From Penium margaritaceum (taxonomy: Eukaryota; Streptophyta; Zygnematophyceae; Desmidiales; Peniaceae), in assembly GCA_023375785.1 (NCBI GenBank), contig SZWC01002416.1, positions 113,019 to 137,493 on the forward strand: a stretch of 24,475 bases of DNA, read 5' to 3'. Under the pieces are notes generated by a model. It searched no databases. It was not told the DNA's origin and saw only the letters and a program-made list of their open reading frames with translations. The translations under genes were made by a program, and so were the position numbers. Below are positions 1 through 9,498 of this stretch, in pieces. Positions within the stretch are counted from its first letter, which is position 1. The number at the start of each line of letters is the position of its first letter.

Positions 1-700
1 CCCAGTTGCTGCTCCGAGAGTTGGACGGCAGCAATGTGGCGTGCATAGTTGCATGTCGCACTGGCTTGGGACTGTCAGATGTTGTACAGTAGGTGTGTCA
101 GTGGATTCATCGCGAAAACCTCGCAATCCTTGTCTGCCTTATGGGCAGAGCACAGCAGCATGGACAAGAGCTTCTGCTATGCTGGGTGCCTTCATGAGCC
201 GGGACAAACACCACGCAAGGTGCACCATTTCAAAGCCATGGTTGACTCGATTGGAGTGGGCAACATCGATGAACGATATAGGGACAGTCCTGCATCTGCT
301 TGCATGCATGCTTCCAGAAGAAGGCTGGTGATTAAGCAAAAAAATTTGGAACATGTCTATCCCTTCTGAATCCTATTGTGATACATTCTGCGAGGGGTTT
401 ATGCGCTTGATTTCCTGACAAAAGAAATCTTGTAGCCTAATTGAACACATGATGGCTTGGGTGCAACCGGAAGGTATTTTTCCCCAATTACCTGGATCGT
501 AGTGATGCTATCCAGATTATTGATGTAATGTAAAAGAAATGAGCCCACACCTAAGGGATAAGCCAGAAAGAGATACAGGTTTTCAGCTCAAATAGTTGAA
601 TAATGAAAGTATTCGTCTTGGTGTACAGTTTCACACCACTTACACCTAATGTGTCGCATAATAAACATGGTACTGTCAGTCTCTCAATTATCACATAGCC
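1..700. other. Unassigned flank, no supported gene
   Basis: No domain or family was recognised on either strand. An open plus-strand reading from the window edge ends at a TAG at 90-92 and looks mildly protein-like, so it could be the tail of an exon that starts outside the window; 29 codons are too few to decide. Short overlapping frames at 41-369 (+) and 139-354 (-) have no recognisable motif. I looked here for the missing C-terminal dimerisation domain of the hAT gene and did not find it. Confidence 0.3.
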
Positions 701-702
701 AC

Positions 703-1178
703 TATGTTGGCTGGCAGAAACTGAGCACATGCATTCACATTGTATGTTGGCTGGCAGAAACTGAGCACATGCATTCACATTGTACGTTGGCTGGCAGAAA
801 CTGAGCACATGCATTCACATTGTATGTTGGCTGGCAGAAACTGAGCACATGCATTCACATTGTATGTTGGCTGGCAGAAACTGAGCACATGCATTCACAT
901 TGTATGTTGGCTGGCAGAAACTGAGCACATGCATTCACATTGTATGTTGGCTGGCAGAAACTGAGCACATGCATTCACATTGTATGTTGGCTGGCAGAAA
1001 CTGAGCACATGCATTCATATTGTATGTTGGCTGGCAGAAACTGAGCACATGCGTTCACATTGTATGTTGGCTGGCATAAACTGAGCACATGTATTCACAT
1101 TCATTGTTGGCTGGCAGAAACTGAGCACATGCAAAGTAAATGTTGGCTGGCAGAAACTGAGTACATGCATGCACATTG
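703..1178. repeat. 40-bp minisatellite, about 12 copies
   Basis: A 40-bp unit with the core ATGTTGGCTGGCAGAAACTG is repeated head to tail from about 703. Units begin near 741, 781, 821 and so on to 1061 with almost no variation (single changes at 784, 1018, 1053, 1077 and 1092). The last two units, near 1101 and 1139, are shortened and divergent, and a degenerate trace continues to about 1215. The homogeneous centre with decayed edges is typical of a tandem array kept uniform by unequal exchange. There are no unique spacers, so it is not CRISPR. It lies just beyond the splice donor that ends the hAT exon and so would sit in that gene's intron. Confidence 0.95.
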
Positions 1179-1248
1179 AAAGATGGTTTCCATAAACAGA
1201 GCACAAGACATGATTGCACAAGACAGCATTGCAGCAATGTGAACATAC

Positions 1249-3059
1249 CTGGAGTGGCTGTGGTTGATGAAGTCGCAGAAGCATCGCCTTGACTCTGCGA
1301 GGTAGCGTCAACTGCTGCTGTTGCAGCGGTTGCTGCGGCCGCTTCCAAAGCAGCTGCAGCTGCCTGCTCTTCCTCGTGGCGTTGCTGCACCTTCACGTTG
1401 TACGGGCGCAAAAGATCAAGGACTTTCAGCTGCAGTTGTGCGGCGTTGTTGATGCCAAGCCTGGGGTGGATGCGCTTGTAGAAGCGCAGCCGGAACCTTG
1501 GGTCAATTGCCGTAGCCAAGACATGGCGCTCGGTGCAAAGCTTCACGTACTTGTCAAGCTTTGTGATGACAGCAACAATGCCGTCCTTCAGCTCGAGCAA
1601 GAGCTGTTCCTTGCAGTCCAGTCTCCTGGCATTACCACGGCTTCTTCTCAGCAGCGAGTGCCTTCACGAGCCAGCCCTGCATCTTCTCAAGCAGAGACGC
1701 GTAGAACGGAATGACCAACGACAGCGTGGGGTACGAAGAGCCGGAGATGTCGTTGGTGAAGCTCTTGAAGGGCTTCAAAATCACGGTCACTTGGCCGATG
1801 AGTTCCCAGTCGTCGTAGGAGGGGCACAACGCAGCACCGTCATGCCCAAAATCCGTCAGCCATGTCTCCAAGACGTCTTTGATGCCGATGATGCGCTCGC
1901 ACATGTCAAGGGCGCTGTTCCAGCGCGTCTCGGTGTCCAAGTGTAGCGAGAGGTACTTCTGGCCAGCCTCCTTCACGGCCTCCTCTAGCGACTCCTCCCT
2001 CATTGGAGTTCGCGTCACAGATAACGCGATGGAGCGGACCTGCTGCAAAATGGAGGAGATATGTGGTTGCTTGAGTAGGTCACCGACTGCTAGGTTGATG
2101 ACATGTCCAAGGCACCGAATGTGCCCGGCCTTTGTGAAGGCGTCGTTGTTGGGTATGAGGTGCGCATCAATCATGGAGTCATTCGTGGACTCGTTGTCCA
2201 CGGTGAGGCAGAACGTACGCTTCCACAGGCCCCACTGCTGCAGTGCCGTCCGAAACAGGTTGTAGAGGTACTCGGCCATGGCACCGCCAGCGATGCAAGG
2301 GAAGGCCAGCGCAATGCTCCGCACCTTGTAGTTCGTGTCGATCCAATGGCCCGTCAGTCCGAGGTACTTTGTGTTGTTGATGGCCTTCCAACCGTCGGTG
2401 GTGAAGCTTATGGAGCTTGTCACGGCGGCGAGCAACATCTTGATGCGCGCACGGTATGCGGGGGCAGCCACCTTGATGAGGCGTGCGACTGTCATCCTGC
2501 CGGGAAATGCCGCAGCTGGATTTGCGTGTGCGAAGGCCTTCGCCAGCCAAAAGGAGTCCATGGAGGCGAACGACGTATTTTTGTCGACCACATGCTTCCA
2601 GATGCATGCAAGAAAGTACTTTTTCTTGAAGACGAGGCCGACGCCGATGGCACCACGCACGACGGGAGCATTCTCGGGATTAGTGGCTGCGACATCGGCC
2701 TCGGCGTTGGCAATCGCACAGCACGCATCCTCCAGTTTCGCGGCCGCAACCATGGCTTTCAACTGCGCGTGGCGTTGTTTGTGCACCTTGCGCAAGTGCT
2801 TCCACATGGCGGAGGTGGCGCCATCTTTGCAGGAGATAGTGACAGGCTTGTTCGGGTGTTTGGTACACAGCAGGCACATGGAGCGTGCAGGAATCCCGCC
2901 GAGCTTCTTGAAAGTGCCCCACACAACGGAGTCACGCCGCTTCCGCTTGTCGCCGAGCTCGCCATCTTCAAATCCATCCTCCTCGTCTGAGTCTACTGGT
3001 TCTTCGTCGTGTGGAGGGAGATCCTTGGGAGAGGGGTCGGTCTGAGGATTGACAGACAT
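1249..3059 (-). pseudogene. BED zinc-finger hAT-type transposase, frameshifted and lacking its C terminus
   Basis: From the ATG at 3059 the protein opens with an acidic stretch (residues 17-36) and a basic KRKRR cluster (38-42). A BED zinc finger follows, with ligands Cys62, Cys65, His88 and His93. The hAT RNase-H-like core is next: TTDGW with the first catalytic Asp near 222, TVDNES with the second near 288, RCLGHVINLAV at 315-325, and TRWNSALDMCERI. The frame meets TAA at 1632-1634, but the adjacent frame resumes hAT-like sequence (LELKDGIVAVI, then AIDPRFRLRFYKR) from about 1640 to 1249. The offset fits one extra base. The exon ends in an Ala/Thr-rich tail at a strong donor, CAG|GTATGT (1249/1248). 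The third catalytic residue and the dimerisation domain were not found in the window. hAT proteins cut and paste DNA in the nucleus; some host genes derive from them. No terminal inverted repeats were identified. Family call firm; status as dead element or domesticated gene is open. Confidence 0.85.
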
Positions 3060-3654
3060 GGTGAAGTTGCGGGGTCTCCCTCTCGGACCGCCAGCAACGA
3101 CGGATGCTTTTGACTTGCTCCAACAACGAAGACAAGGGCGTTAGGGTGTGTCACAATCGGCAATGGGAGGGGGGGGGGGTCAGACGGGGAGTTTCCCAGG
3201 CCGCCCAGGTTTCCGGCGGAAACGTGGGCGGCTCGGGAACGAGGGCGCCTCGGTTGCGAGGGCTTCCGTCGTTCAAAGATTCTGATGTTCGAACCGTTTA
3301 ACACCGCAGACGTGTTCATCACATGCAGAATTCTTACCTAGCCCAAGGGCCATTCACGTTACCACGTGGTTGGTCCAAATCTCACATATCGTAAGAACAG
3401 CTACATGTAGCCAATCATGGACTCCCTGACATGGTGTCATAGCCATGGGAGGCTGTGACACTATGACAGGTGGCGCACTCAACGGACGGAGTACGATAGC
3501 GCGTACCGGAGCCCAGTTTCGGGTAGCCAACAACTCGGGAGCTTTCCGCCGAGCCGTCGGCGGAGAAGTCCGCACCCACGGGGATTTGACCCCAGCCTGC
3601 TGAAAATCCCCCCCCCCCGTGGTGGATTCGCCAAAGGATTTGGGAATCCCCAAA
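3060..3654. other. Non-coding stretch with G/C homopolymers
   Basis: No gene is supported. The segment carries a G run near 3168-3178 and a C run near 3609-3618. It contains a possible degenerate primer-binding site at 3431-3443 that is listed separately. The open frames crossing it on the minus strand are extensions of the copia linker reading and have no domain of their own here. Confidence 0.4.
3431..3443 (+). other. Candidate degenerate retroelement primer-binding site
   Basis: TGGTGTCATAGCC matches the plant initiator-tRNA-Met primer-binding site TGGTATCAGAGCC at 11 of 13 positions. It directly follows CTGACA, as an LTR ending in CA would. If real, the end of a plus-strand 5' LTR lies at 3430. 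No partner LTR or coding region of such an element was found downstream, where minus-strand copia sequence takes over, so chance resemblance is possible. Confidence 0.25.
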
Positions 3655-3740
3655 CAAGACCCACGTCTGGATCCGGATTCGTGAATCTGGATCCGGATTC
3701 GGGATTCGTGAACCGGGTTTACGAATCCGTGGATTCGTGT
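3655..3740. repeat. Short GGATTCGTGAATC-type repeats
   Basis: The motif CTGGATCCGGATTCG and its variants recur about five times, mixing direct and inverted copies of GGATTCG and CGAATCC. This makes local fold-back pairing likely. It marks the boundary between the copia linker repeats and the non-coding DNA to the left, and may be a scar of the event that removed the reverse transcriptase half of the element. Confidence 0.5.
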
Positions 3741-3762
3741 GCAGGCTTACGTGTATAGCACA

Positions 3763-4490
3763 CCGATACGGACGGGACAGCCGGCCTTGAGGGGCTGGCG
3801 GACACCGATGGGGCAGCCGGCCCCGTGGGGCTGGCCGACACGGACGGGGCAGCCGGCCTGAGGAGCTGGTGGACACGGACGGGACAGCCGGCCCTGAGGG
3901 GCTAGCGGACACGGATGGGGCAGCCGGCCCTGAGGGGCTGGCAGACACGGATTGGGCGGCCGGACGTGAGGGGCTGGCGGACACGAACGGTGCAGCTAGC
4001 CCTGGGGGGCTGGCGGACACGGATGGGGCGGCCGGACGTGAGGGGCTGGTGGACACGAACGGGGCAGCCGGCCCTGAGGGGCTAGCGGGCATGGACAGGG
4101 CAACCGCCTGTGAGGGGCTGGCGGGCACGGACGGGGCAGCCGGCTCTGATGGGCCGTCGGACACAAATGGGACAACCGGCCTTGAAGGGCTGGTAGACAC
4201 GGACGGGGCAGCCGGCCCTGAGGGGCTAGCGGGCATGGACAGGGCAACCGCCTGTGAGGGGCTGGCGGGCACGGACGGGGCAGCCGGCTCTGATGGGCCG
4301 TCGGACACAAATGGGACAACCGGCCTTGAAGGGCTGGTAGACACGGACGGGGCAACCGGCTCTGAGGGGGTGGCGGGCACGGAAGGGTCAGCCGGCTCTG
4401 AGGGGCTGTTAGACACAGATGGGGCAGCCGGCCCTGAGGGGCTGGCGTACACGGACGAGGCAGCCGCCGCTGATGGACTTGTGGGCGCAG
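3763..4490 (-). repeat. Twenty 36-bp coding repeats in the copia linker
   Basis: On the minus strand each 36-bp unit encodes a 12-residue Pro/Ser/Ala repeat of the type SPSGPAAPSVSA. Anchored on the plus strand at GACGGGGCAGCC, units start at 3771, 3807, 3843, 3878 and then every 36 bp to 4490. The unit starting at 3843 is 35 bp and shifts the minus reading frame, after which the translation turns into an Arg/Leu/Pro-rich frame. Four units form a 144-bp higher-order repeat, with near-identical copies beginning at 4081 and 4225. The block occupies the spacer between integrase and reverse transcriptase, which in copia elements is normally variable and low in complexity. Confidence 0.95.
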
Positions 4491-5942
4491 ACGATGGAAT
4501 GTTCGGACGCGGCTGGACGGAGGACGAACCCACCACTTCCCCACGCAATGGGAGGAACATTGATGCACCGGAGTGAATGAGGTCACGGGGAAACAAGTCC
4601 TGAAAGAAGAGGGCATCCCGGGACTCGACGATGCAGTGCCGGGTGGGACCTTAGAAATGCCATGCCTTCCATTGAGGCGAGATGCCAAGGAAGGTGCAGG
4701 GACGGAAGCGAGGTTTGAGCTTGCCACCGTGGTATGGGGTAGGCAACCACACGATGGCAACGCAATCCCAGACCCGGGCCGGACGCAGGTCGGCTCACTC
4801 TCCACACCAGTACTGGTATGGTGTGGGCTGACGGGGAATAAGTATGTGGGGAATCCGGTTCCAGATCCACGTCATGTAGGTCATGGCCTCAAAGTAGAAG
4901 CCGTAAGAGATGCCGGATTCGACCCACATGGTGCGGATAACATCGGCCATGGTGAGGTTCCAGCGCTCAAAAATACCGTTCTGGGCAGGCGTGTAAGGCG
5001 TTAACGTCTCATGATAGACACCACGGGAGGTGAGGAAGAGTGTGGTCTCCCCTAGAAACTCACACCCACTATCGGAACGGAAGCGGTGGAGGGGCCGATC
5101 ACACTCACATTCAGTACAAACAAGCCAGTCCTAAATGGTGGGAGCGACGTCTCTCTTCTGTCAAAGGTAGAAGACCCAACGATAGCAAGTGTAGTCATCC
5201 CTAAGTGTGAGGACATAACGACCGTGATCGTTGACTGACTCTGACGGGAGGGGACCCATGAAATCAGAGTGGACCAAGTCGAACGGGGTGGTCGCTTGAG
5301 AGGCAGGGAGGGGGTAGGAGGAATAATGCATCTTCCCCTGAGCACAATCAATGCACTCGGTGGGACAGGGCAGAGGAAAGAGGCTGGGTCGAGGCCCGTG
5401 GCTAGCTGAGCGCGAAGCATGGTGCCAACATCGGCACAGTGGACGTGACAGAGGTGGCAATGTAGGAGACGCTTGTGCAAGGAAGACAATGTGCTAGTAA
5501 CAAACACGTGGCTAGTGTTGGCCCATGAGGAGGGTACAGAGGTAGAAGCGGACAGGCGCGGTACGTGACACAATTTGCCACGAGCGGTGGCATGCAAAAC
5601 GACATGACCTGACGGACGCAGCAACATAGTGCCCATACCACGCGAGTGCACAACGTCCATGCTCATGCGCCCAAGGGCGGTGATAGACATGAGGTTGAGC
5701 TCAAGGCTAGGGAAAAAGAGGACATCAGTCACGAAGACATCACCAGTAGGCCCACGGAAACGAACGCCGACGCCACGAATGAGTAACACCTGACCAGAAC
5801 CCGTCCGAACCCTGGTGACATCGGTGACGGGACCAAGGAAGCTGAAGGCCTCACGCGAGGCCGTCATGTGATGTGTGGCCTGGAACTCGATGATCCGGGT
5901 CCCTGATGGATCCTGAACCGGTGTGGCCAGGTCACATGGCAA
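3857..5942 (-). pseudogene. Copia remnant 1 protease-integrase polyprotein
   Basis: The protease region reads GTRIIEFQATHHMT where copia proteases have IIDSGATHHMT, so the catalytic Asp-Ser-Gly is gone. Next come LHKRLLHCHLCHV and CIDCAQGKMH, the HHCC zinc finger, and the integrase core: FDLVHSDFMGPLP with the first catalytic Asp, FRSDSGCEFLG with the second, and AQNGIFERW with the Glu. Then come the conserved WNRIPH region and the linker. The frame shifts near 5360 and again near 5160. A TGA near 4797 and a TAA near 4651 interrupt it, and the short 36-bp unit near 3843-3877 shifts it again. In life the polyprotein would be cleaved into protease, integrase and polymerase in cytoplasmic particles; this copy cannot be. 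Confidence 0.85.
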
Positions 5943-6240
5943 TGGGCAAGCGACGCTGACGCGGTGGACGGAGGTGCGAACCGGGACTGCCAGTCATCCA
6001 GCCAAGCAACGTGGTTACAAGCAAGAGCGGGAGAGAAAGACACGTCAGAGGGTGGTGTGGATGAAGATGCAGAATACGACCGCAGCACACACTCTGTCAT
6101 GCAGGGTAGGGAGGAACTAGGGACTAGGCAACTCACACTTCCCTGAGGAGGAGGACGAGGAAGGCCGAGCAAAAGTGCGATGAAGTGCTCCATCCAATGC
6201 TCGTGGGTAGAGGTTTGACGGAGTAGACTGACTGCAATGT
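5943..6240 (-). pseudogene. Copia remnant 1 gag C-terminal tail
   Basis: Minus-strand sequence from about 6240 to the protease site parallels the gag-protease spacer of copia element 3: a hydrophobic stretch beginning HWMEHFIALLLG, then Ser/Pro-rich sequence and DWQSR. It has no zinc knuckle of its own. The nucleocapsid and upstream gag are missing, so the element is truncated at both ends. The exact right edge is uncertain. Confidence 0.5.
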
Positions 6241-7384
6241 AATGGCGCCAGAGATCAGGAAGGAGGAGGAAGATACTGCTGTAGGCTTATGCACAATCGC
6301 TGGCGCTCATGAGCCACAAGCAGTATATGGAACCTCATAGTTACATACTCCCAATGGACATATGCACATTGTAGCAGCTGGAAAACTTCTACATTGTTTG
6401 CCTGATAAAATCAGAGGCCTCGTCAAGCTTTTGAATTTCTTACATATTTAAGTCACTGGACCAGCTGATCACGTGGGGTTACAATCCATTCCATCAGTCT
6501 ACATACAGCTGGAAACTTTCAACATTATTTGTTTCTTTCTTTCCTCGCTTGTGGTGTTGCCTAGATAAAGGTCTACCCTTCTCCCACTGCTCTCTGTTGA
6601 CAGCTGTTATTGGATTCTTGGTTCTCCATATTCTCCTTTTGCTTTCTTTTTCTTCTTTTCCCTGCTCAATACATACATCTAGTATGAGCACCAATGGCCC
6701 AGAGCAACACAAACCCTCACGTGGCAGGTAATCTGGTGGCCAAGAGCCACTGAGAATCGTCAGTAGCTACATGCTTTCTAGGCAGGTTCGAGATTTTAAT
6801 CTTGTATGTCTCACCCGCACATATCAAGATTTCTGTGCACTGCACTAGAAAGTGGATGCAATGTTTACACGCCAACCCCCAGAAGGTGGTCGATTCGTAC
6901 CAAACGGCTGCACACGTGCTTTCTCTACCTCAAGGATTATCATCAAGAACCTCCATAATGGGAATCAAAGGTCCATGCTACACTCCCCTGTCGCGATCAT
7001 CCAAGGACATACCACTGCTCTACTAGCTGCATAGGCAGGAGTTTGTTGGTGACATCCAACTTCCCCTATGACTTTGAAATTGTCCAGAGATGCACACAGA
7101 TTTTTTAAAAATACCAACTACACATGGATTTTCAAATGAAACCCCCTGAAGCGCACAGTAGGAGTGGCAAAATAATTTCTTAGCAGACCAATTGCATCTC
7201 GTAGATGCAAGAAAGAACAAGTATACAACAGTAGAAAGGAGTGAATTTAGGTCACTTCTTTCCCAGAGTGAAAGGTAGTGTGTTGCATATTTGCAACTGG
7301 TGTGTATTGCAAAGGCTTCAGAAGATGATTAGTAATTTGTGCCAAGAAATGAAAGAAGGATAATATAAAGAGTTCCCCTCATCT
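6241..7384. other. Intergenic DNA, including the transporter 3' flank
   Basis: No gene or element is recognised in these 1.1 kb. Composition is clearly more AT-rich than the flanking retroelement DNA. The part next to 7384 should hold the 3' UTR of the minus-strand transporter gene, but no clear polyadenylation signal was identified. Short open frames at 6494-6731, 6802-7034 and 7023-7220 have no recognisable features and are taken as chance. Confidence 0.5.
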
Positions 7385-9498
7385 TCATAGAGCTTTTGGC
7401 ACTGCAGTGTCCTCAGCCTTGTCATCCTTAGACTCCTCTTCACTTGCTGGCACACAGCGACCCCAAAACCAGTGGCTCCTCCAAATTTCTGGCATATCTT
7501 CAATAGGCACTCCTTTGGTTTCAGGCAGGAAGAGATATACACTGACTGTCATTATCACCAACCAGCTGGCGAAGAAGATGAAGATCCCATACCTGCCACA
7601 GAACAGAAACGATGACTCACTTTATTGTTCCTAGAAGAACACGTGCAGAATTCATTCTAAGACATGGTGTACTTACTCCAGATGGCAGAGCATGGAAAGG
7701 AATGCTTGTCCGATAACGAAAGAGAACAGGAAGTTCACGGCCACGGTTATAGCTTGACCAGATGATCGGGTTTCCAGAGGTTGGATCTCTGACGGGACCA
7801 GCCAACCCAAGGGGCCCCAGGACCATGCAAAACCAGCAACATAGACGCATATTCCAATGACAATGACTGCAGCAGCCCCAGGTGACAGTTTCTCCTCTCC
7901 GCTCCCAAAACCAACGGCTAAGATAGCCGCAATTGCAATCTGCAGGAAACCAATGACGACGTTCACGCTAGTGTCACTCAAGTCTTATTGCACCAGAAAG
8001 GTCAATCGTTTTCTTTACACACTGACCTGTGTAATGATCATCTGAATGCCACCAGCAAGAAAGAGAACTCGTCTGCCAAATCGGTCAGCTGTCAAAATAG
8101 ACACAAATGTTGCAGCGAAGTTCACGCCTCCAGTGATTATTGCAGAATAGAGGGCTGCACCCTTTCCAAAGCCCAGTGTGTCAAAAAGAGGTGTTGCATA
8201 AAACATAACGGCGTTGATTCCAGTCATTTGCTGGAAAAACGGTATGCTGCAAGGATGAGCCAGTAATGCATACATCAGGTGAAACCGTAGAACCTAAGAC
8301 TCTTAGGCTATGAGTGTCAACAAACTTCCAGCTTCATGCGTACAGTATAGCCCAAGTGAGCTCCGGCCTGAATTCTGGGCTGAAAATCCTGGTGAATGGC
8401 GCGACGTGGTTGGCTTCTTTCCTGACTGCGTGCAGGATATCTTCGAGCTCGGGCTGCCAGAGATTTGTAGAAATTCAGTCAATTCCATGAAGTTCGCTGA
8501 TGTTGACGTTCAATTCAAGGTTTGCCGCGTACCCACGCACCTCTATATCCACACCTTTCCCTCTCAGATTCTGGAGCACTGCTCGCCCTTTCTCAACAAA
8601 TCCGCGCTCAACAAGGCTGTTGGGTGTCTCAGGGAGCAGTAGGGAGCCCAGAGTCAGAAGAACCGCTGGAATGCCAGCGATTCCTAGAGAAATGCGCCAA
8701 CCCCATGGCTGAATTCGCAGAGTTCCATAGTTGATGAGCTGCCCTCCTATGATGCCTATAGTCGTAGCCATTTGAAACATCATATTCAGTGCTCCCCTGG
8801 CCCTTGCGGGTGCTACCTCTGACAGATAAAGGGGAACCGCCTGAACAGAGAACGAGAAAGATATTCTGAGCCCACATGTAAGATTCTGCGCGCGGAGAAA
8901 TGGAAAAGAGGGAAAAAAAAAGGAAGAAAGAAGGGGAAAAAGAGCAGCCTGCCTTGCCTGATTCGCGAAGCCGACACCTAAGCCCAGGGACAATCGACCC
9001 AGCACGAGCATTGAGACGTTGACAGCGGACGCAGTCAGGACGGCTCCAAGGAGGAAGAATACCCCGCCCACGAGCATGGTCCGCACTCTGCCACATCTGG
9101 AGGTTGTTTGAAATGCAGCAATGCCTCCAAGTATCCCCGCGAGGAACAGGGACGACGTAAAAAGCTGTAGAAGCTGTGAATCAAACTTGCACCAGGAACT
9201 TTCTTTCACTGCATTTTCGCTTCTGATGACCTCGGGAAAGAACTGGTGAAGGAACCCGTCGTGAGTGGTCACACCACCTGATGGGCAGAAACGACGTGAA
9301 ATAATAGGCGGAAAATTTGAGCAGACCGAATAAGAATGACGATGCAGGCAATGAGAACGGCCTACCTGTTACTCCAATGTCGTAGCCAAAAAGTAGACCT
9401 CCACTAGCCGCCACGATTGAAGCAAGGATGACGTATGCTGTAATTCTTCCCTCAAATTGGTGTGTACCAGCAACCGGGAGGACACCGCCACCAGCCAT
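7385..9498 (-). CDS. STP-family hexose/H+ symporter, seven exons, complete
   Basis: Splicing 9498-9366, 9277-8958, 8840-8541, 8453-8344, 8246-8027, 7939-7677 and 7592-7385 gives 1,554 nt, 517 residues and a TGA stop, the usual STP length. All boundaries preserve frame, and all introns but the second are GT-AG; sizes are 88, 117, 87, 97, 87 and 84 nt. Major-facilitator landmarks are in order: [14 protein letters not shown] with the proton-coupling Asp40, Cys74 in the lid loop, [10 protein letters not shown] (150-159), [24 protein letters not shown] with Gln293, Gln294 and Asn299, [29 protein letters not shown] with Cys446, and PETKG. The spacing of Cys74 and Cys446 equals that of the lid disulfide known in Arabidopsis STP10. 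It should import hexoses with protons across the plasma membrane through 12 helices. The start is the first ATG and gives the MAGGG N terminus common in STPs. Promoter not resolved. Substrate not determinable from sequence. Confidence 0.95.
8841..8957 (-). other. GC-AG intron 2 of the transporter gene, length divisible by three
   Basis: The donor reads AATCAG|GCAAGG (8958/8957) and the acceptor TTCAG|GCGG (8841/8840). The family-wide motif [10 protein letters not shown] spans the junction and fixes both sites. Donors beginning with GC are a known minor class in plants and otherwise match the consensus, as here. The intron is 117 nt and has no in-frame stop, so retention would add 39 residues at the end of helix 4. 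A pyrimidine tract lies unusually early, followed by two further AG dinucleotides before the acceptor. Confidence 0.85.

Larger units (their letters stand above)
3763..6240 (-). mobile_element. Ty1/copia remnant 1, lacking RT and RNase H
   Basis: On the minus strand the copia order gag tail, protease, gag-pre-integrase zinc finger, integrase and proline-serine linker runs from about 6240 down to 3763. Reverse transcriptase and RNase H, which should follow, are absent: the linker repeats stop at about 3763 and give way to unrelated DNA. No LTR, PBS or polypurine tract was found. The gag tail resembles that of copia element 3 in this window, so the two are relatives but not recent copies. The left edge is sharp; the right edge is estimated from where similarity fades. 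Confidence 0.85.

Noticed and set aside
703..1178. Regular array that could suggest CRISPR
   Set aside because: Units are contiguous 40-bp repeats without unique spacers, beside a eukaryotic transposase with a splice site; it is a minisatellite.
1289..1946. Plus-strand frames over the hAT C-terminal part
   Set aside because: Antisense shadows with no motif; the minus strand carries the recognisable hAT segment.
2103..2990. 295-codon plus-strand frame opposite the hAT transposase
   Set aside because: No domain recognised; it is a shadow of GC-rich coding DNA on the other strand, which has clear BED and hAT motifs.
3869..4576. Plus-strand collagen-like Gly/Asp/Ala repeat protein
   Set aside because: It is the antisense of the copia linker repeat; the minus strand continues from integrase in frame and explains the sequence.
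8303..8642. Separate small genes at 8303-8488 (-) and 8310-8642 (+)
   Set aside because: Both are frames across exons 3 and 4 and introns 3 and 4 of the transporter gene; the spliced model accounts for the sequence.
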